Positions 1-9,645 are shown, counted from the stretch's first letter. The stretch is 10,247 nucleotides of DNA from Conidiobolus incongruus B7586 (GCA_000697335.1 JNEM01015656.1:1-10247), one strand, 5' to 3'. Notes: a model not told the origin generated them from the sequence alone. Numbers and translations are program-made.

Positions 1-1326
1 TAATTTATATAATCATTAAGTAATAATCTTTTTTAATATTAATAAACTAGCAAATAATTCTTAATTTTGATTATCAAAAAATATTTAATTTATTTCTAAT
101 TTAATAAAGTTAATTATTTTATAGTAATATCATTATTTAATTGCTATTTAAAAGTTGATGATTATAATTTATTTTGATATACTGAATGTTAATGACAAGG
201 CTCTTTAAATAATTAAAAAATTATATAATGAGTTTATCTATTTTATTAAATATTTTTAATGATATATTAAATAAATATCTTAGAAATATTGTATTTTTTG
301 AATATTAATTATTTGATAAATTTTCAAAAACTTTATCATTATAATAAAGAATTAACATATTTTGCAAAATAATTAATATATTAAAAATAATCAATATTAG
401 AAATATATTAAAATTCAAAATTATAAAAATATATAATTATATAAAATTAAATTTATAATTTCAAAAAATATTGACCTTAAGGTATTTTCATTGGATAATT
501 AAAATATTTTGTAATATTAATAAAATATTTAATAAAATAATTTTAATTTATATTTTTTGAGATAAATGCAGAATATTTCAAATTTAATCAATCAATTATT
601 ATTTATTCTATTTATTAAATCTTTTGTTTTATAATTTAAATTAGATAAATATGTTCTTAATATCAAATTTCTAATTTAGTAACTGAAACTAATTTATAAA
701 AATTCTAAACAAATATTATTTATGATAATATTTTTAAATTATGATATATGTTCATGACCTAATATTGATTATATATTTTTTATAATTTTTTTATTCAACC
801 TTGATATTAAATTCTAGCTGAATGAATTATTAAGTTATTACTAAATTATATAATATATAATTTCATTTTAAATTTTCTGTAAATATACAAAATTTATCAA
901 ATTAATGATTTCAATTTTATTGTGATATATTTATTATTTAATTAAAATGCATTTTTTTAACACTATTTGATAATTGAAGAAAAAAATATATTAAAAATAA
1001 TATTACCTTTTTTTCAAACCTATTATGATATTTTAAAATTAATATACATTCATAATAAATAAAAATTTTAAAGAAATATAACTATACCAATTTATAAAAC
1101 TATAATTAAAATTGAAATTTAGGTGTAAAAAATTCAATAAGAATTTTATTTTTAGACTTCATATATTAAATTATAATTAATATTTGAAATTAAATAATTA
1201 TATTTACAAATATTTATTTAAATAATAAATGATAATATTAATTGATATTATCTTATTTTATTGAGAAAATATAAATAAATTTTTTAAAATTATTTATTTT
1301 TTTAAGAAAATCTTATCAAAAAAATC
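1..1326. other. Gene-free AT-rich stretch
   Basis: I see no gene here. The stretch contains one perfect 10-bp palindrome (474-483), a small foldback CTTTAT/ATAAAG at 331-349, and scattered words with G and C such as the one around 201 (AAGGCTC). None of these builds into a larger structure. TAA stops occur at short intervals in the forward frames. Confidence 0.6.
474..483. repeat. 10-bp perfect palindrome ACCTTAAGGT
   Basis: ACCTTAAGGT reads the same on both strands and holds four G/C bases in a region of about 10% GC. The symmetry stops at once on both sides (G on the left faces A on the right). A short symmetrical site like this can bind a dimeric protein, but with a rough expectation of 0.3 such sites per window it may be chance. 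No promoter or gene lies beside it. Confidence 0.4.
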
Positions 1327-1479
1327 ATTAGGCATATTTGAATTGAAAAGTTTTGATTGAATAAACAAATTTTATTGAAATAAATTTTAAGTAAATTTAA
1401 TAATAATTTTATTACTTAAATATAAATACTTTATTCAATAAATATGATAATTTTGAAAACTTAAAAATAAATGCCTAAT
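1327..1479. repeat. 153-bp imperfect inverted repeat (foldback)
   Basis: The ends are perfect 9-bp inverted repeats, ATTAGGCAT at 1327-1335 and ATGCCTAAT at 1471-1479, each carrying a rare GGC/GCC. Three further arm pairs lie inside in the right order: AAGTTTT 1348-1354 with AAAACTT 1456-1462, TTTATTGAA 1371-1379 with TTCAATAAA 1434-1442, and TTTAAGTAA 1386-1394 with TTACTTAAA 1412-1420. The outermost and innermost pairs share exactly the same centre (1403), and the middle pairs are offset by only 2 to 3.5 bases, as small indels would give. The loop is 17 nt. It could be an old miniature foldback element or an RNA hairpin. No clear target-site duplication flanks it and no second copy was seen in the window. 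Confidence 0.6.
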
Positions 1480-2021
1480 TAATATTTTCGTCATAATTTA
1501 TTAAAATTATTATACATCAAATTTAAAAATTGATAAATAATTATATACAAAAGTAAGATTTGAGATATTATTATATATTAATAATGCTAACCTTATATAT
1601 TTTATTTGATTAATTATTTAATTTGATTTTATATATATATTAATATTGAAAATATATTCAAATTTGAAATTTAATTCATTTTGTACATATAAACTGAATT
1701 ATTGAATATAATTAGGATTAATTATTTTTTATAAAATAATAATATATAAATGACTCAATTTTTTCTATTTGCTAATAAGAAATATTTAACCTGTTATTTT
1801 CTTTGTGTGAATTATAATTATTTTTTTAATTTAAAAAAATTAAATAAGGTAGTTTGTAAATATATCAAATAAAATATATATTATTTTAGTTTATCTTGTT
1901 GAATTAATATATAAACCAAAATATTGTGGTTTTTTTAAAAAAAACTAGCTGACAAAATTAAGTGATAAAATTAATTAAATAAATATTTATTATTATATCT
2001 TAATCAATCCAAATTTAAACA
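1480..2021. other. Gene-free AT-rich stretch
   Basis: No gene is visible. It holds a short TA run (1630-1641), one copy of the ATAAACTGAA...AGGA pair of words (1689-1720), an AT-only near-palindrome (1820-1840) of a size expected by chance, and a weak hairpin AAACCA/TGGTTT followed by seven T (1913-1936) that superficially resembles a bacterial terminator. Confidence 0.55.
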
Positions 2022-2142
2022 AACTTATATTGTATTATTTAAATAACTTATATTGTTTATTAATAATATAATATATAAAATTATATTGAATTAATTATTA
2101 ATTGGTATATTGAAACTATCATTATATCTTAATATAAGTTAT
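2022..2142. repeat. Two direct and one inverted copy of AACTTATATTGT
   Basis: AACTTATATTGT occurs at 2022-2033 and again at 2045-2056, a period of 23 bases. A reverse-oriented copy of most of it lies at 2131-2142 (AATATAAGTTAT), which matches 2043-2054 as a 12-bp inverted repeat. The three copies within 121 bases could be a decayed tandem repeat plus a foldback, or paired protein sites. Most of the word is A/T, so chance cannot be excluded. It lies at the start of the stop-poor stretch 2095-2574. Confidence 0.45.
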
Positions 2143-2574
2143 AAAATTACAAGTTTTGATAATAATAGAAAAATTTTTTTTATTACCAGATTTAGCTTTT
2201 TTGACTTCATTGAGTTTTTGAAGCATATAGTTAACTAGCTTCTTATATTATAGCAAAACTAATATTATTCTATGGTTCATAAATATGTATTTAAAATTAA
2301 TCTTATATTCTTTATTATAATAAAACTAAATTTTTTAAGTTGATTTTGAACTTTCTATATTATGTTATGTTTAAGAAATTCAAGACCTAATTTCATAATT
2401 ATTATATTGTTATTTTTTAACTCATTGAAAATTAGAATTTATAGTATAGTTAATGGTATTATCATTATGATAAATAAAATTAAATTTAAATAATTTATAT
2501 TATACAATATTTGTTTTATTTCATTGTTAAAAATAATTCTATATATTTCAGCATTAATTACTTTATTAACCTTA
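2095..2574 (+). other. Stop-poor frame, not a credible gene
   Basis: The frame beginning at 2095 runs 160 codons with only four TAA/TAG (at 2236, 2251, 2260 and 2491) where about 16 would be expected. TGA appears at 2341 and 2347 and must be read as Trp for the frame to stay open. The longest open piece is ATG 2272 to TAA 2491 (73 codons, TGA = Trp), and its translation is very hydrophobic. Against a gene: G+C counts at codon positions 1/2/3 are about 8/10/9 in 2095-2235 and 8/13/10 in 2272-2490, so there is no third-position depletion. T-rich random DNA also translates to hydrophobic residues. No family is recognised. It is either a chance low in stops or a long-dead gene. Confidence 0.15.
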
Positions 2575-2664
2575 TAGAAATCCTTTATACTTAAAATTAA
2601 CATATATACATAAACTATAATAAACCTATAATCATATTTTTGTACTATATTATCATAATGATAA
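2459..2664. repeat. Pair of inverted 15-mers, each itself a near-palindrome
   Basis: TTATCATTATGATAA at 2459-2473 is the exact reverse complement of TTATCATAATGATAA at 2650-2664. Each is also a palindrome around its central base (TTATCAT/ATGATAA arms). The sequence between and beyond them shows no extended pairing, so this is more likely two copies of one symmetrical site, 191 bases apart, than the ends of one element. Symmetry reduces the number of independent bases, so chance is possible. Confidence 0.45.
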
Positions 2665-3052
2665 CAAAGTAATTTTTTTATTTATAATTAAATAAATAGC
2701 TTTTTTATTAAAATTATTTAAATAAATCTTTATTTGGTTATATTAATTATCATTACTCTATTTATTTTATTTCAACTTTAGTAGTGACAATTAAACTTTT
2801 ACTTAACTTGATAGTAATATGACTTTAATTAAGGATATTTTATCTTGAAGGTGTGAGCAGTATTTATTCAAATATAATGTAAATTTAACTATATTATTAC
2901 TAATAAATATTTTTAAATAAATTTTTATATTATTTTAAATTTCTATAAAAATAATATATTTATTTTTATTAATTATTTTATAAATTCACTTTTTATTATT
3001 CTTATCTATTATTTTAATACATTAAGTTTTGGTTGAATTATTTTGTTAATAT
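2665..3052. other. Gene-free AT-rich stretch with a G-rich patch
   Basis: No gene is visible. The one local oddity is at 2846-2860, where 8 of 15 bases are G or C, seven of them G on this strand (GAAGGTGTGAGCAG). No open frame of length runs through it in any forward reading I followed. Confidence 0.5.
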
Positions 3053-3105
3053 TATGCCTAATAACCGTTACTTTATTGGATTAGCTAGCACTAGTAACTC
3101 TAGCA
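3053..3105. other. GC-elevated patch with three CTAG words
   Basis: Over about 50 bases G+C rises to roughly one third, the longest such patch in the window. CTAG occurs at 3085-3088, 3091-3094 and 3100-3103. GCTAG at 3084-3088 and CTAGC at 3100-3104 can pair as a 5-bp stem with an 11-nt loop. An ATG at 3054 opens a frame of 21 codons in the standard code, or 47 codons to TAA 3198 if TGA is Trp. G and C are not depleted at its third positions, so I do not call a gene. Confidence 0.4.
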
Positions 3106-4480
3106 ATTTTATAATTTGATTTATATTCATATTAATGCTGATTATTCCAAAAATAAATATTTTAAAGTCAGAATTAAGCATATATTTTATAAATTTTTAA
3201 ATATTAGCCCAATATTGTTATGATTTATAATATATACCCAAAGAAACAAAATATTAATAATTTTAGTTTTTTAGACATTGTGAATTAATAAACATGATAA
3301 TTTTAAAAAAATTTTGGTATAATTTTAAGTTAATATATATTAACCTAAATTTGGTAAAATATTATTAATAATGATTAGTTTTAATCTTAATAAACAAATA
3401 GTTTTTGTAATTTAATTCATGCAATTAGATATTATTTAAAAAAAATATATGTTATTTTAATATTATGACCCATTATTATATATTGATATTAAACATATGA
3501 TATACATTCTATTGATTTGGATAATGATTAATAAATTATTAAACAAATAAAGGATGTATATATACTGTTTAGTTTAAATTTTGAATATTTATTTAAATTT
3601 ATAAATAATTTATATAATATAATGATACTAATTTTAAATTTTCTGCTTACTTTAGCATAAAAATTAATTATTTGACAAGTTCTATATTTATTAGTTAATT
3701 TTGTAAAACATAATTTTTATCAATAAATTTAAATTTTTAATATTTTTGAAATTTAAATAAAATTAATAATATAATAATAGATTATGATAAAATATATTAT
3801 CTTGAAAATTTAATATTTATTTTTTATTATGATTTAAAATATTCTGAACAAAAATAATTTAATTAATTCAAAATATTGATAAAATATAAATTAAAATTTA
3901 TTGAAATTTAATAAAATAATAAAAAATTTAAAATAAAAATAACTATTCAAAATGTTATCAAATTTACTTTTATTAAAATTTAAAATATTATAAGTTTACA
4001 AAAATGAAAAATTAACTTTTGTAATTATTATTATATTCTAATTTTCTCAAATATATCTATTATGAATTAATAATAATAAAATATAAAAATAATAATTTTG
4101 CAAATAATTATAACATTATAAAATATTTAATTTAAAATTATAACTTATATAATACCAAAAAATCAAATAAAAGCTGTATAAATGATATTTTATATTTAAT
4201 TATTTATATAAAAAAGTTAATAAATTTATATTTTTTTTAATTAATAGATTTTCAATTATATTACAAAACTGATTTCAAAAAGTGTTTAGTGAAATATATT
4301 AAAAAATACTTAATTAATATCATAAATTAAATAAATAAATATTATAGTTTATATTTTATACCTAAAATCAAATATTTATATAAACTGAAACATAATTTTC
4401 ATATATATTGGATATAAACAGGATTATTTCAATTTTGTAAATTTTCTTAAAGAATTGCATATATTTTTTGAAAAAAATTG
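3106..4480. other. Gene-free AT-rich stretch
   Basis: Nothing recognisable is seen. It includes some of the poorest sequence in the window (about 3720-4240), almost entirely A/T. The second copy of the ATAAACTGAA...AGGA pair lies at 4380-4426. A frame from 4335 to a TAA at about 4527 is open if TGA is Trp (about 64 codons), but its G+C by codon position is about 14/7/11, unlike a gene. Confidence 0.55.
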
Positions 4481-4500
4481 GTTCTCTGTCAAAGTGGGTA
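4481..4500. other. 20-bp GC-rich island
   Basis: Nine of 20 bases are G or C, including a GGG, in surroundings near 10%. CTGT 4486-4489 and ACAG 4506-4509 could form a 4-bp stem around it. It does not match a tRNA or rRNA motif that I recognise, and no second copy was found in the window. Confidence 0.4.
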
Positions 4501-4913
4501 TTAATACAGTAAATTTAAATATTAAATAATTTTATTTAATATAAATTAAAAATAAATATTGAATTATTGGAAAAATATATTTAATAGATAAATACATAGT
4601 AAAAGCAGAAAAAGAATTAATAATCTTTGTTATTATTATCTCTAATATTTTTTAAATTATATTCTTTATATCTATATTAAAATTAAAGATAATAATTATA
4701 TTAATTAATGTTAAAGAAATCATCATAACTGATAACAATTTATTTTATTTATAATTATCAAATTGAAAATAATTACTTATGATTCTTAATGAATTATAAT
4801 CAATGGTTTACAATATACATACATATTGCCATTATTTAATATGAAATAAAATTTATTCGAAATATTATTTATAACAAATATTATTAATTTAATTAAATAT
4901 TTAAACTATACAA

Positions 4914-5036
4914 ATGACTATATATATTGATTTTCAGAATGATTTAATTCTATCAAACCTTCTAATACTCAAAGAAATTTTAAAATCAAATCTCAGATTA
5001 AATATTATGTTTTTATGTAGTCTATTTAATGATTAA
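4914..5036 (+). other. 40-codon ATG-started open frame, probably chance
   Basis: ATG at 4914 opens a frame of 40 codons that ends at TAA 5034-5036, closed in the standard code and free of in-frame TGA. The predicted peptide is leucine- and isoleucine-rich with no domain I recognise. G+C by codon position is about 11/6/6, a mild gene-like skew but on very few codons. There is no ribosome-binding site at a fitting distance and no neighbouring gene. At this base composition frames of this length are expected by chance. Confidence 0.1.
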
Positions 5037-5578
5037 TTTTCTGTCTTAGAAAATTATTTATGATTTTTATGTTAAAATTAATCAAGAGGAAATAATAAAT
5101 TTGTTAGAGTAAATTTAGCATTTATAATTAAATAACATTGTATATAAATAATTATTCCGAATTTCATTTATATAAATAACTACACAATATATTTTCATTT
5201 GATTTATGATTGATTATATAATGAAATATTAATTATAGCATGATTCTATATTTGATTCAAAATATTATATCTTCAATTGTTCAAAAAAAAATAAATAATT
5301 AAAACGAGTAAGTAATATTTGATAGAATAATTTATTATAAATCAAACTGTTAATCAAGGTTTTTGTTTTACTATCATTTGTTAATGATTCAAATATATAA
5401 TTATCATTTTTGATTAGTATTAATTAATAATATATATAAGTAAAATCAACTTTTGGTAAAAATCTTTAATACAATATATTAAATATTATCAAGGTTATGA
5501 AAATTGGAATAATCAACTGAATTTAATTGAAATTAATAAAGAAAACAATTTAACTTATGATTTTTGTTTTAAATTTAG
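5037..5578. other. Gene-free AT-rich stretch
   Basis: No gene is visible. ATCAAGGTT occurs twice (5353-5361 and 5488-5496), and the longest homopolymer of the window, nine A, lies at 5283-5291. A Shine-Dalgarno-like AGAGGA near 5085 is followed by no open frame. Confidence 0.5.
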
Positions 5579-5644
5579 ATTGTGAGAAATATATATATTT
5601 AGTAATATAATTAATTTTATTTAATGAAATTAATTGTGAGAAAT
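5579..5644 (+). repeat. Direct 12-bp repeat ATTGTGAGAAAT
   Basis: ATTGTGAGAAAT is found at 5579-5590 and 5633-5644, 54 bases apart and in the same orientation. Three G in 12 bases make a local second copy unlikely by chance (about 0.02 expected within 100 bp for this class by a rough estimate). Both are preceded by an AAATT-like flank, but the similarity fades quickly. They may be a remnant duplication or a pair of binding sites. Confidence 0.5.
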
Positions 5645-8142
5645 TAACTATTAGTTCAAATGGATTTATAAAATTGAAAATAAATATCATTGGGTTATAT
5701 TAATTGCTTACTACCTCATCAATTTATTATAATTAAAATCTAATTTTATATTAAGTGAAATATTTTAATATATTTATAAAACATATATATATACTTGTTG
5801 AGATTATAAATATAATAGATTAATTATATATATATGATTTAATATAGGGATTTTGTAATTCATGATTAATTATAAATTATTATTAATTTATCAATTTATA
5901 TTTATTATTGATAATAGGTCATAAAATTATTATTTTATAAACTTCTTTTGAAATAATATTATAAGATATAATATATATGCAATTTTATATTCAAAATTGA
6001 GTTTGAATATAATATATTACTTTATTATATTAAAATTGTTAATATCAATTATATGTAAATTAATATAATAGTGAAAATAATCGATAAAATTGAATAATAA
6101 TACTACATATATCAAATTATCAAGAAATACCAAATCTAATATAATTAACTATATTCTGTATATTTATTTAATCATAAAATACTTAGGTTATTATAAAATA
6201 AATAAAATCATAATTTTATAATAATCTTTTTTTGGATTATTTCAAGTTATTATATTATATTTTTTGATAAAAAATTTCCATTAAATTAATTTATATATAA
6301 ATTTTTGATTGATTGATTATTCATAATTTTTCTCATTATATTTTTTTTGATCAAAATATTTGTTTGAAATTTTTTAAATAAATTCTATGTCATTAAATAA
6401 TATACTATAAAAAAATGTATAAAATTTAATTATTGATTTAATATAATATAAAATCTGAAATAATTTTTTATTGATCTCATATAATATAAATCTAAAATCA
6501 AAAATAATGTATTGATATTGAAGTATGATATAGATTTAACTAAAAATAACATCCTTTTACAAAATTAAAAATGTGATATTTTAAAAATTTTTTAATCAAA
6601 ATAAAATGAAAAATATTTTGTTCAAAAATTAATTAATTATATAAATAATATATTAGAAATCCTTTGTAATTATTAATTCTTTTAGATTTAAAATCATATT
6701 GTATAAAACTATCAATATTGAAAAATTGAAAGATGATTCTATTTCAACATTTTTATATATTATTTTAATAGTTTTATTAAGTTTGTTAAGTTTTTTAATT
6801 ACTATTAATAAATTATGGAAATATTAATTGAATATAATAAATATCATGAATTTATTGAATTTGAAAATTTGTTTTTTTATTGATATAATTGAAAAAAATA
6901 TGAACCTAAATTATAATAAAATATAATACTTGATATATTAATTTAAACAATAATTTTGATTGAAAATTAAGGAAAATTTTTTTAAATTTCTTGATCAAAC
7001 TACTATATATCATTTAAAATTTAAAATTATTATTAATTAATTTTTCAAGAATTATATACCATTATTTGCAACATCCTAGTTTTATATCTCAAATATTTTT
7101 TTCATTATAATACTTTAGTATTATTGAAAAATACCTTATATCATATAAAAATATTAATAAATTTAAATATTAAATTTTGACAAATATTTGTCATAAAATA
7201 TCCTTTTACAATTGAAATTATTGCAAGTTTTAATATTTCATAATTTTATTTGATAGAACATATTTTTATTTTGTTCAAACAAAATATTTGCATAAAGATC
7301 AAAATCAAAATTATCAATAAAATTTTAAAAATAAATTCAAATATAAATATATAATAAGAAATAAAAATTAACTAACTACCAGATTATATTGATATAAAAA
7401 TATTCAATTAATCAATAATGTGTGATCAAAAAGAAATTCCATACACTATATTTTAATATAAAAAGTAATCTTTTTTTATATTTTTTATATCAATTTTTTA
7501 ACTTGTAATTAAATTATTGTTTATTTCATATTTACTTAAATATATTTTAAAATGAAAATTAAAAATCAATTTATAATGAAAAAGAATATTTGATAAAATA
7601 TTATAAATCATTGGATATTTGATAATTCCAGTTGTCATATTTTTGTTTTTAGAATACTTTTATAAATATTTTTATTAATTTAAAAAATATATAATCAAAT
7701 AAAAATTAATTCGATTATTTTCTAAAATTTTTATTTCCATTTTATATTTCAAAAAATGATGGAATCAAAATTAAAAATCATTATATTAAAAATCATTTAT
7801 AATATGTTCAAAATATATATTCAATATAGTTTTATAAATATATATATAATTTGTCATAAACTGAAACTTGATACAAATAAGGAAATTATAAAAACTTTAA
7901 TTAAAATCAATCTTTGGTAATTTAATAAAAATATATATTAATTGATAAAAATACATATTATCATTTTATTCTATTTTCTTAACCTGAATAGAAGTGAAAA
8001 TGAATTAATTTTATAATTATACAATTCCCTAAAATATATAAGTTTATATCTCAAAATCAATTTTGAAATAACAATTATGTCATAAAATGATGAAAGGAAA
8101 TATTTTAAAAGGATCAAATTAAAAATATTAAAAATTCAAAAT
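5645..8142. other. Gene-free AT-rich stretch
   Basis: No gene is visible. Short TA runs lie at 5783-5793 and 5825-5835. GATC first appears at 6349 and recurs at 6473, 6993, 7297, 7424 and 8112. ATCCTTTTACAA occurs at 6551-6562 and 7200-7211, a repeat of a kind expected about once or twice by chance in 10 kb. The third copy of the ATAAACTGAA...AGGA pair lies at 7856-7888. Confidence 0.55.
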
Positions 8143-8513
8143 CGGAAATCAAAATATCAGTTTTAAAAATTTGATATATAAATGTTAATCATATGAATAT
8201 AATTTTCATATATTCCTAATTTAATTCAAAATTCTTTTTTATCAATTCAGTATTATATTGTATAACATTTTCGCAATATATTTTTATTAACAAAATAAAC
8301 GATATCAGTCAAGTTTTTGAATTAAAATCATTATATATATTGAAAATCAATTTTATTTTTCATTTTATAATTATGATTCAATTTAAATTAGAAAATATTT
8401 GAATTAGAATAACGTGTAAATATTTAAAAACTTATTAATTATCATTGATATTATAATTAAAACTAATAAATTTTATTTGTTTATACAAATCTGAATGAAT
8501 TTAATAAAAATCG
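8143..8513. other. Loose CpG cluster
   Basis: Five of the 12 CpG dinucleotides found in the window fall here (8143, 8272, 8300, 8413 and 8512). G+C is not clearly raised and no gene or structure accompanies them. It may be chance, or a younger insertion that has lost fewer CpG. Confidence 0.35.
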
Positions 8514-9471
8514 AAATATTATAATTAAATTTTATAATTTATCAATTCTTAAATATTTCTATATTTTATTTTATTAAATTTAAAAGAAAAATTTTTTCAC
8601 TATGATTTTGTTAATTAATCAATTATAATGCATTTTGGACTAATGATATTTTTGAAAAGATAATTTATAAATCAAAGATATAACTTGATATTATTTTATC
8701 TTTTATTCATAGATTGAAATTTTTATATTTCAAATTATTTAATTCAAAGGTTCAAAATTGATTAACTTGTATAATTATTTAATCAAGATTTTAAGATTTA
8801 TTTTAATTATTTTTAATATTTACAAAAGTTGTTTTTATATGGTATTTAAATTTTATTGAATAATATCAAATATATTTAAATCAAATATACTTTAATATTT
8901 TCATTTTCTTTATATTAATAATATATAATATGAAAAATTTAAATTATTATAGTGTTATTTTTAATAATGTTAGTAATATTATCAATTATAATTACTATAA
9001 TATTTCTTTATTCAAAATATTGATTGGTATAAAATGTTATTAAATTATAAATTATTATATTCATAATCATAATCAAATAAATATTGATTAATTATAGATA
9101 TATTTTTTAAAAATCAATGTTGAGCTTATTTATGCTTAGTTAATTAAAAGTTTGGTTAGATATCAAATATATTAATTATTCAAGATTTTAAAACTATTTT
9201 ATAAAATGTATATCAATTTTTTAATTAAATATATAATTATTATGTTTTAATCAAATTTTTTCAAAGTAATTAATTTTATACAAATTTATATAATATTATG
9301 TCATATATTTTTATATTTAATATCAATAGTGTGTATATGTATAATTTTTTTTGATAATTTAAAATATATGAATTTGAGTAGTCAATAATAAATTAATAAT
9401 AAAAAATAATTAGACAATATAATATTATTGTTATTAATATATAAATTATATAAATAATTATTTGGCATTAT

Positions 9472-9481
9472 GATCATGATC
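9472..9481. repeat. 10-bp perfect palindrome GATCATGATC
   Basis: GATCATGATC is fully symmetrical and contains two GATC sites sharing one dyad. The preceding word TTGGCATTAT makes this one of the more G/C-bearing spots of the right half. It could serve as a dimeric protein site, but no gene lies nearby to give it a role. Confidence 0.4.
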
Positions 9482-9632
9482 CTTATTGAAAACAATTAAC
9501 TTTTGAAATTATCATATATTAAAAATTAAAATTCATATAATATTTTAAATTTGATTTATTATACTTTTTAAATTTACTATTATGTAAATATAATTTTTAA
9601 TTAAACAAGAATATTAAATATTTCATTCTCTA

Positions 9633-9645
9633 AGTGAATTTCACT
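9633..9645. repeat. 13-bp dyad AGTGAA-T-TTCACT
   Basis: Six-base arms AGTGAA (9633-9638) and TTCACT (9640-9645) flank a single T. With a one-base centre it cannot form a hairpin, so if functional it would be a double-stranded protein site. It lies beside no recognisable promoter or gene. Confidence 0.35.

Noticed and set aside
1820-1840. 21-bp AT-only near-palindrome
   Set aside because: Ten-base arms of pure A/T are expected about once in 10 kb at this composition.
1911-1920. Partial match to the Tetrahymena chromosome breakage sequence (TAAACCAA...)
   Set aside because: Only the first eight bases fit. The diagnostic remainder is absent and no telomere-type repeat occurs anywhere in the window.
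1913-1936. Hairpin AAACCA/TGGTTT followed by seven T, like an intrinsic terminator
   Set aside because: The stem has only two G-C pairs and no gene lies upstream on either strand. Nothing else indicates bacterial transcription units.
2272-2493. ATG-started frame of 73 codons with two TGA read as Trp, hydrophobic product
   Set aside because: About one frame of this length is expected by chance under a TGA = Trp code at this composition. G+C at codon positions 1/2/3 is about 8/13/10, with no third-position depletion, and hydrophobicity follows from T-richness. No family recognised.
3054-3200. ATG-started frame of 47 codons (21 in the standard code), with varied codons and a hydrophobic middle
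   Set aside because: It needs TGA as Trp to pass 3117, is short, and about 11 of its 48 third positions (stop codon excluded) are G or C, opposite to a gene under AT pressure. No family recognised.
4335-4529. Frame of about 64 codons open if TGA is Trp, crossing the GC-rich island
   Set aside because: G+C by codon position about 14/7/11, no ATG near its start, no recognisable motif. Length is within chance expectation.
5632-5644. Similarity to the left half of the lac operator (AATTGTGAG)
   Set aside because: The right half and the symmetry are missing, and there is no bacterial gene context. Taken as coincidence.
5648-5730. Short frame with two Trp codons and tyrosine-rich end
   Set aside because: Only about 25 codons between stops, and no start codon or neighbour. 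Reading TAA and TAG as Gln extends it to about 53 codons, but such a code makes frames of that size common.
2575-6665. TAGAAATCCTTT repeated at 2575-2586 and 6654-6665
   Set aside because: Dispersed 12-mers with three G/C are expected about twice per window by chance, and the flanks diverge.
8743-8765. GGTTCAAAATT resembling a tRNA T-loop
   Set aside because: No acceptor stem, anticodon arm or D arm can be placed at the right distances. The T stem does not pair.
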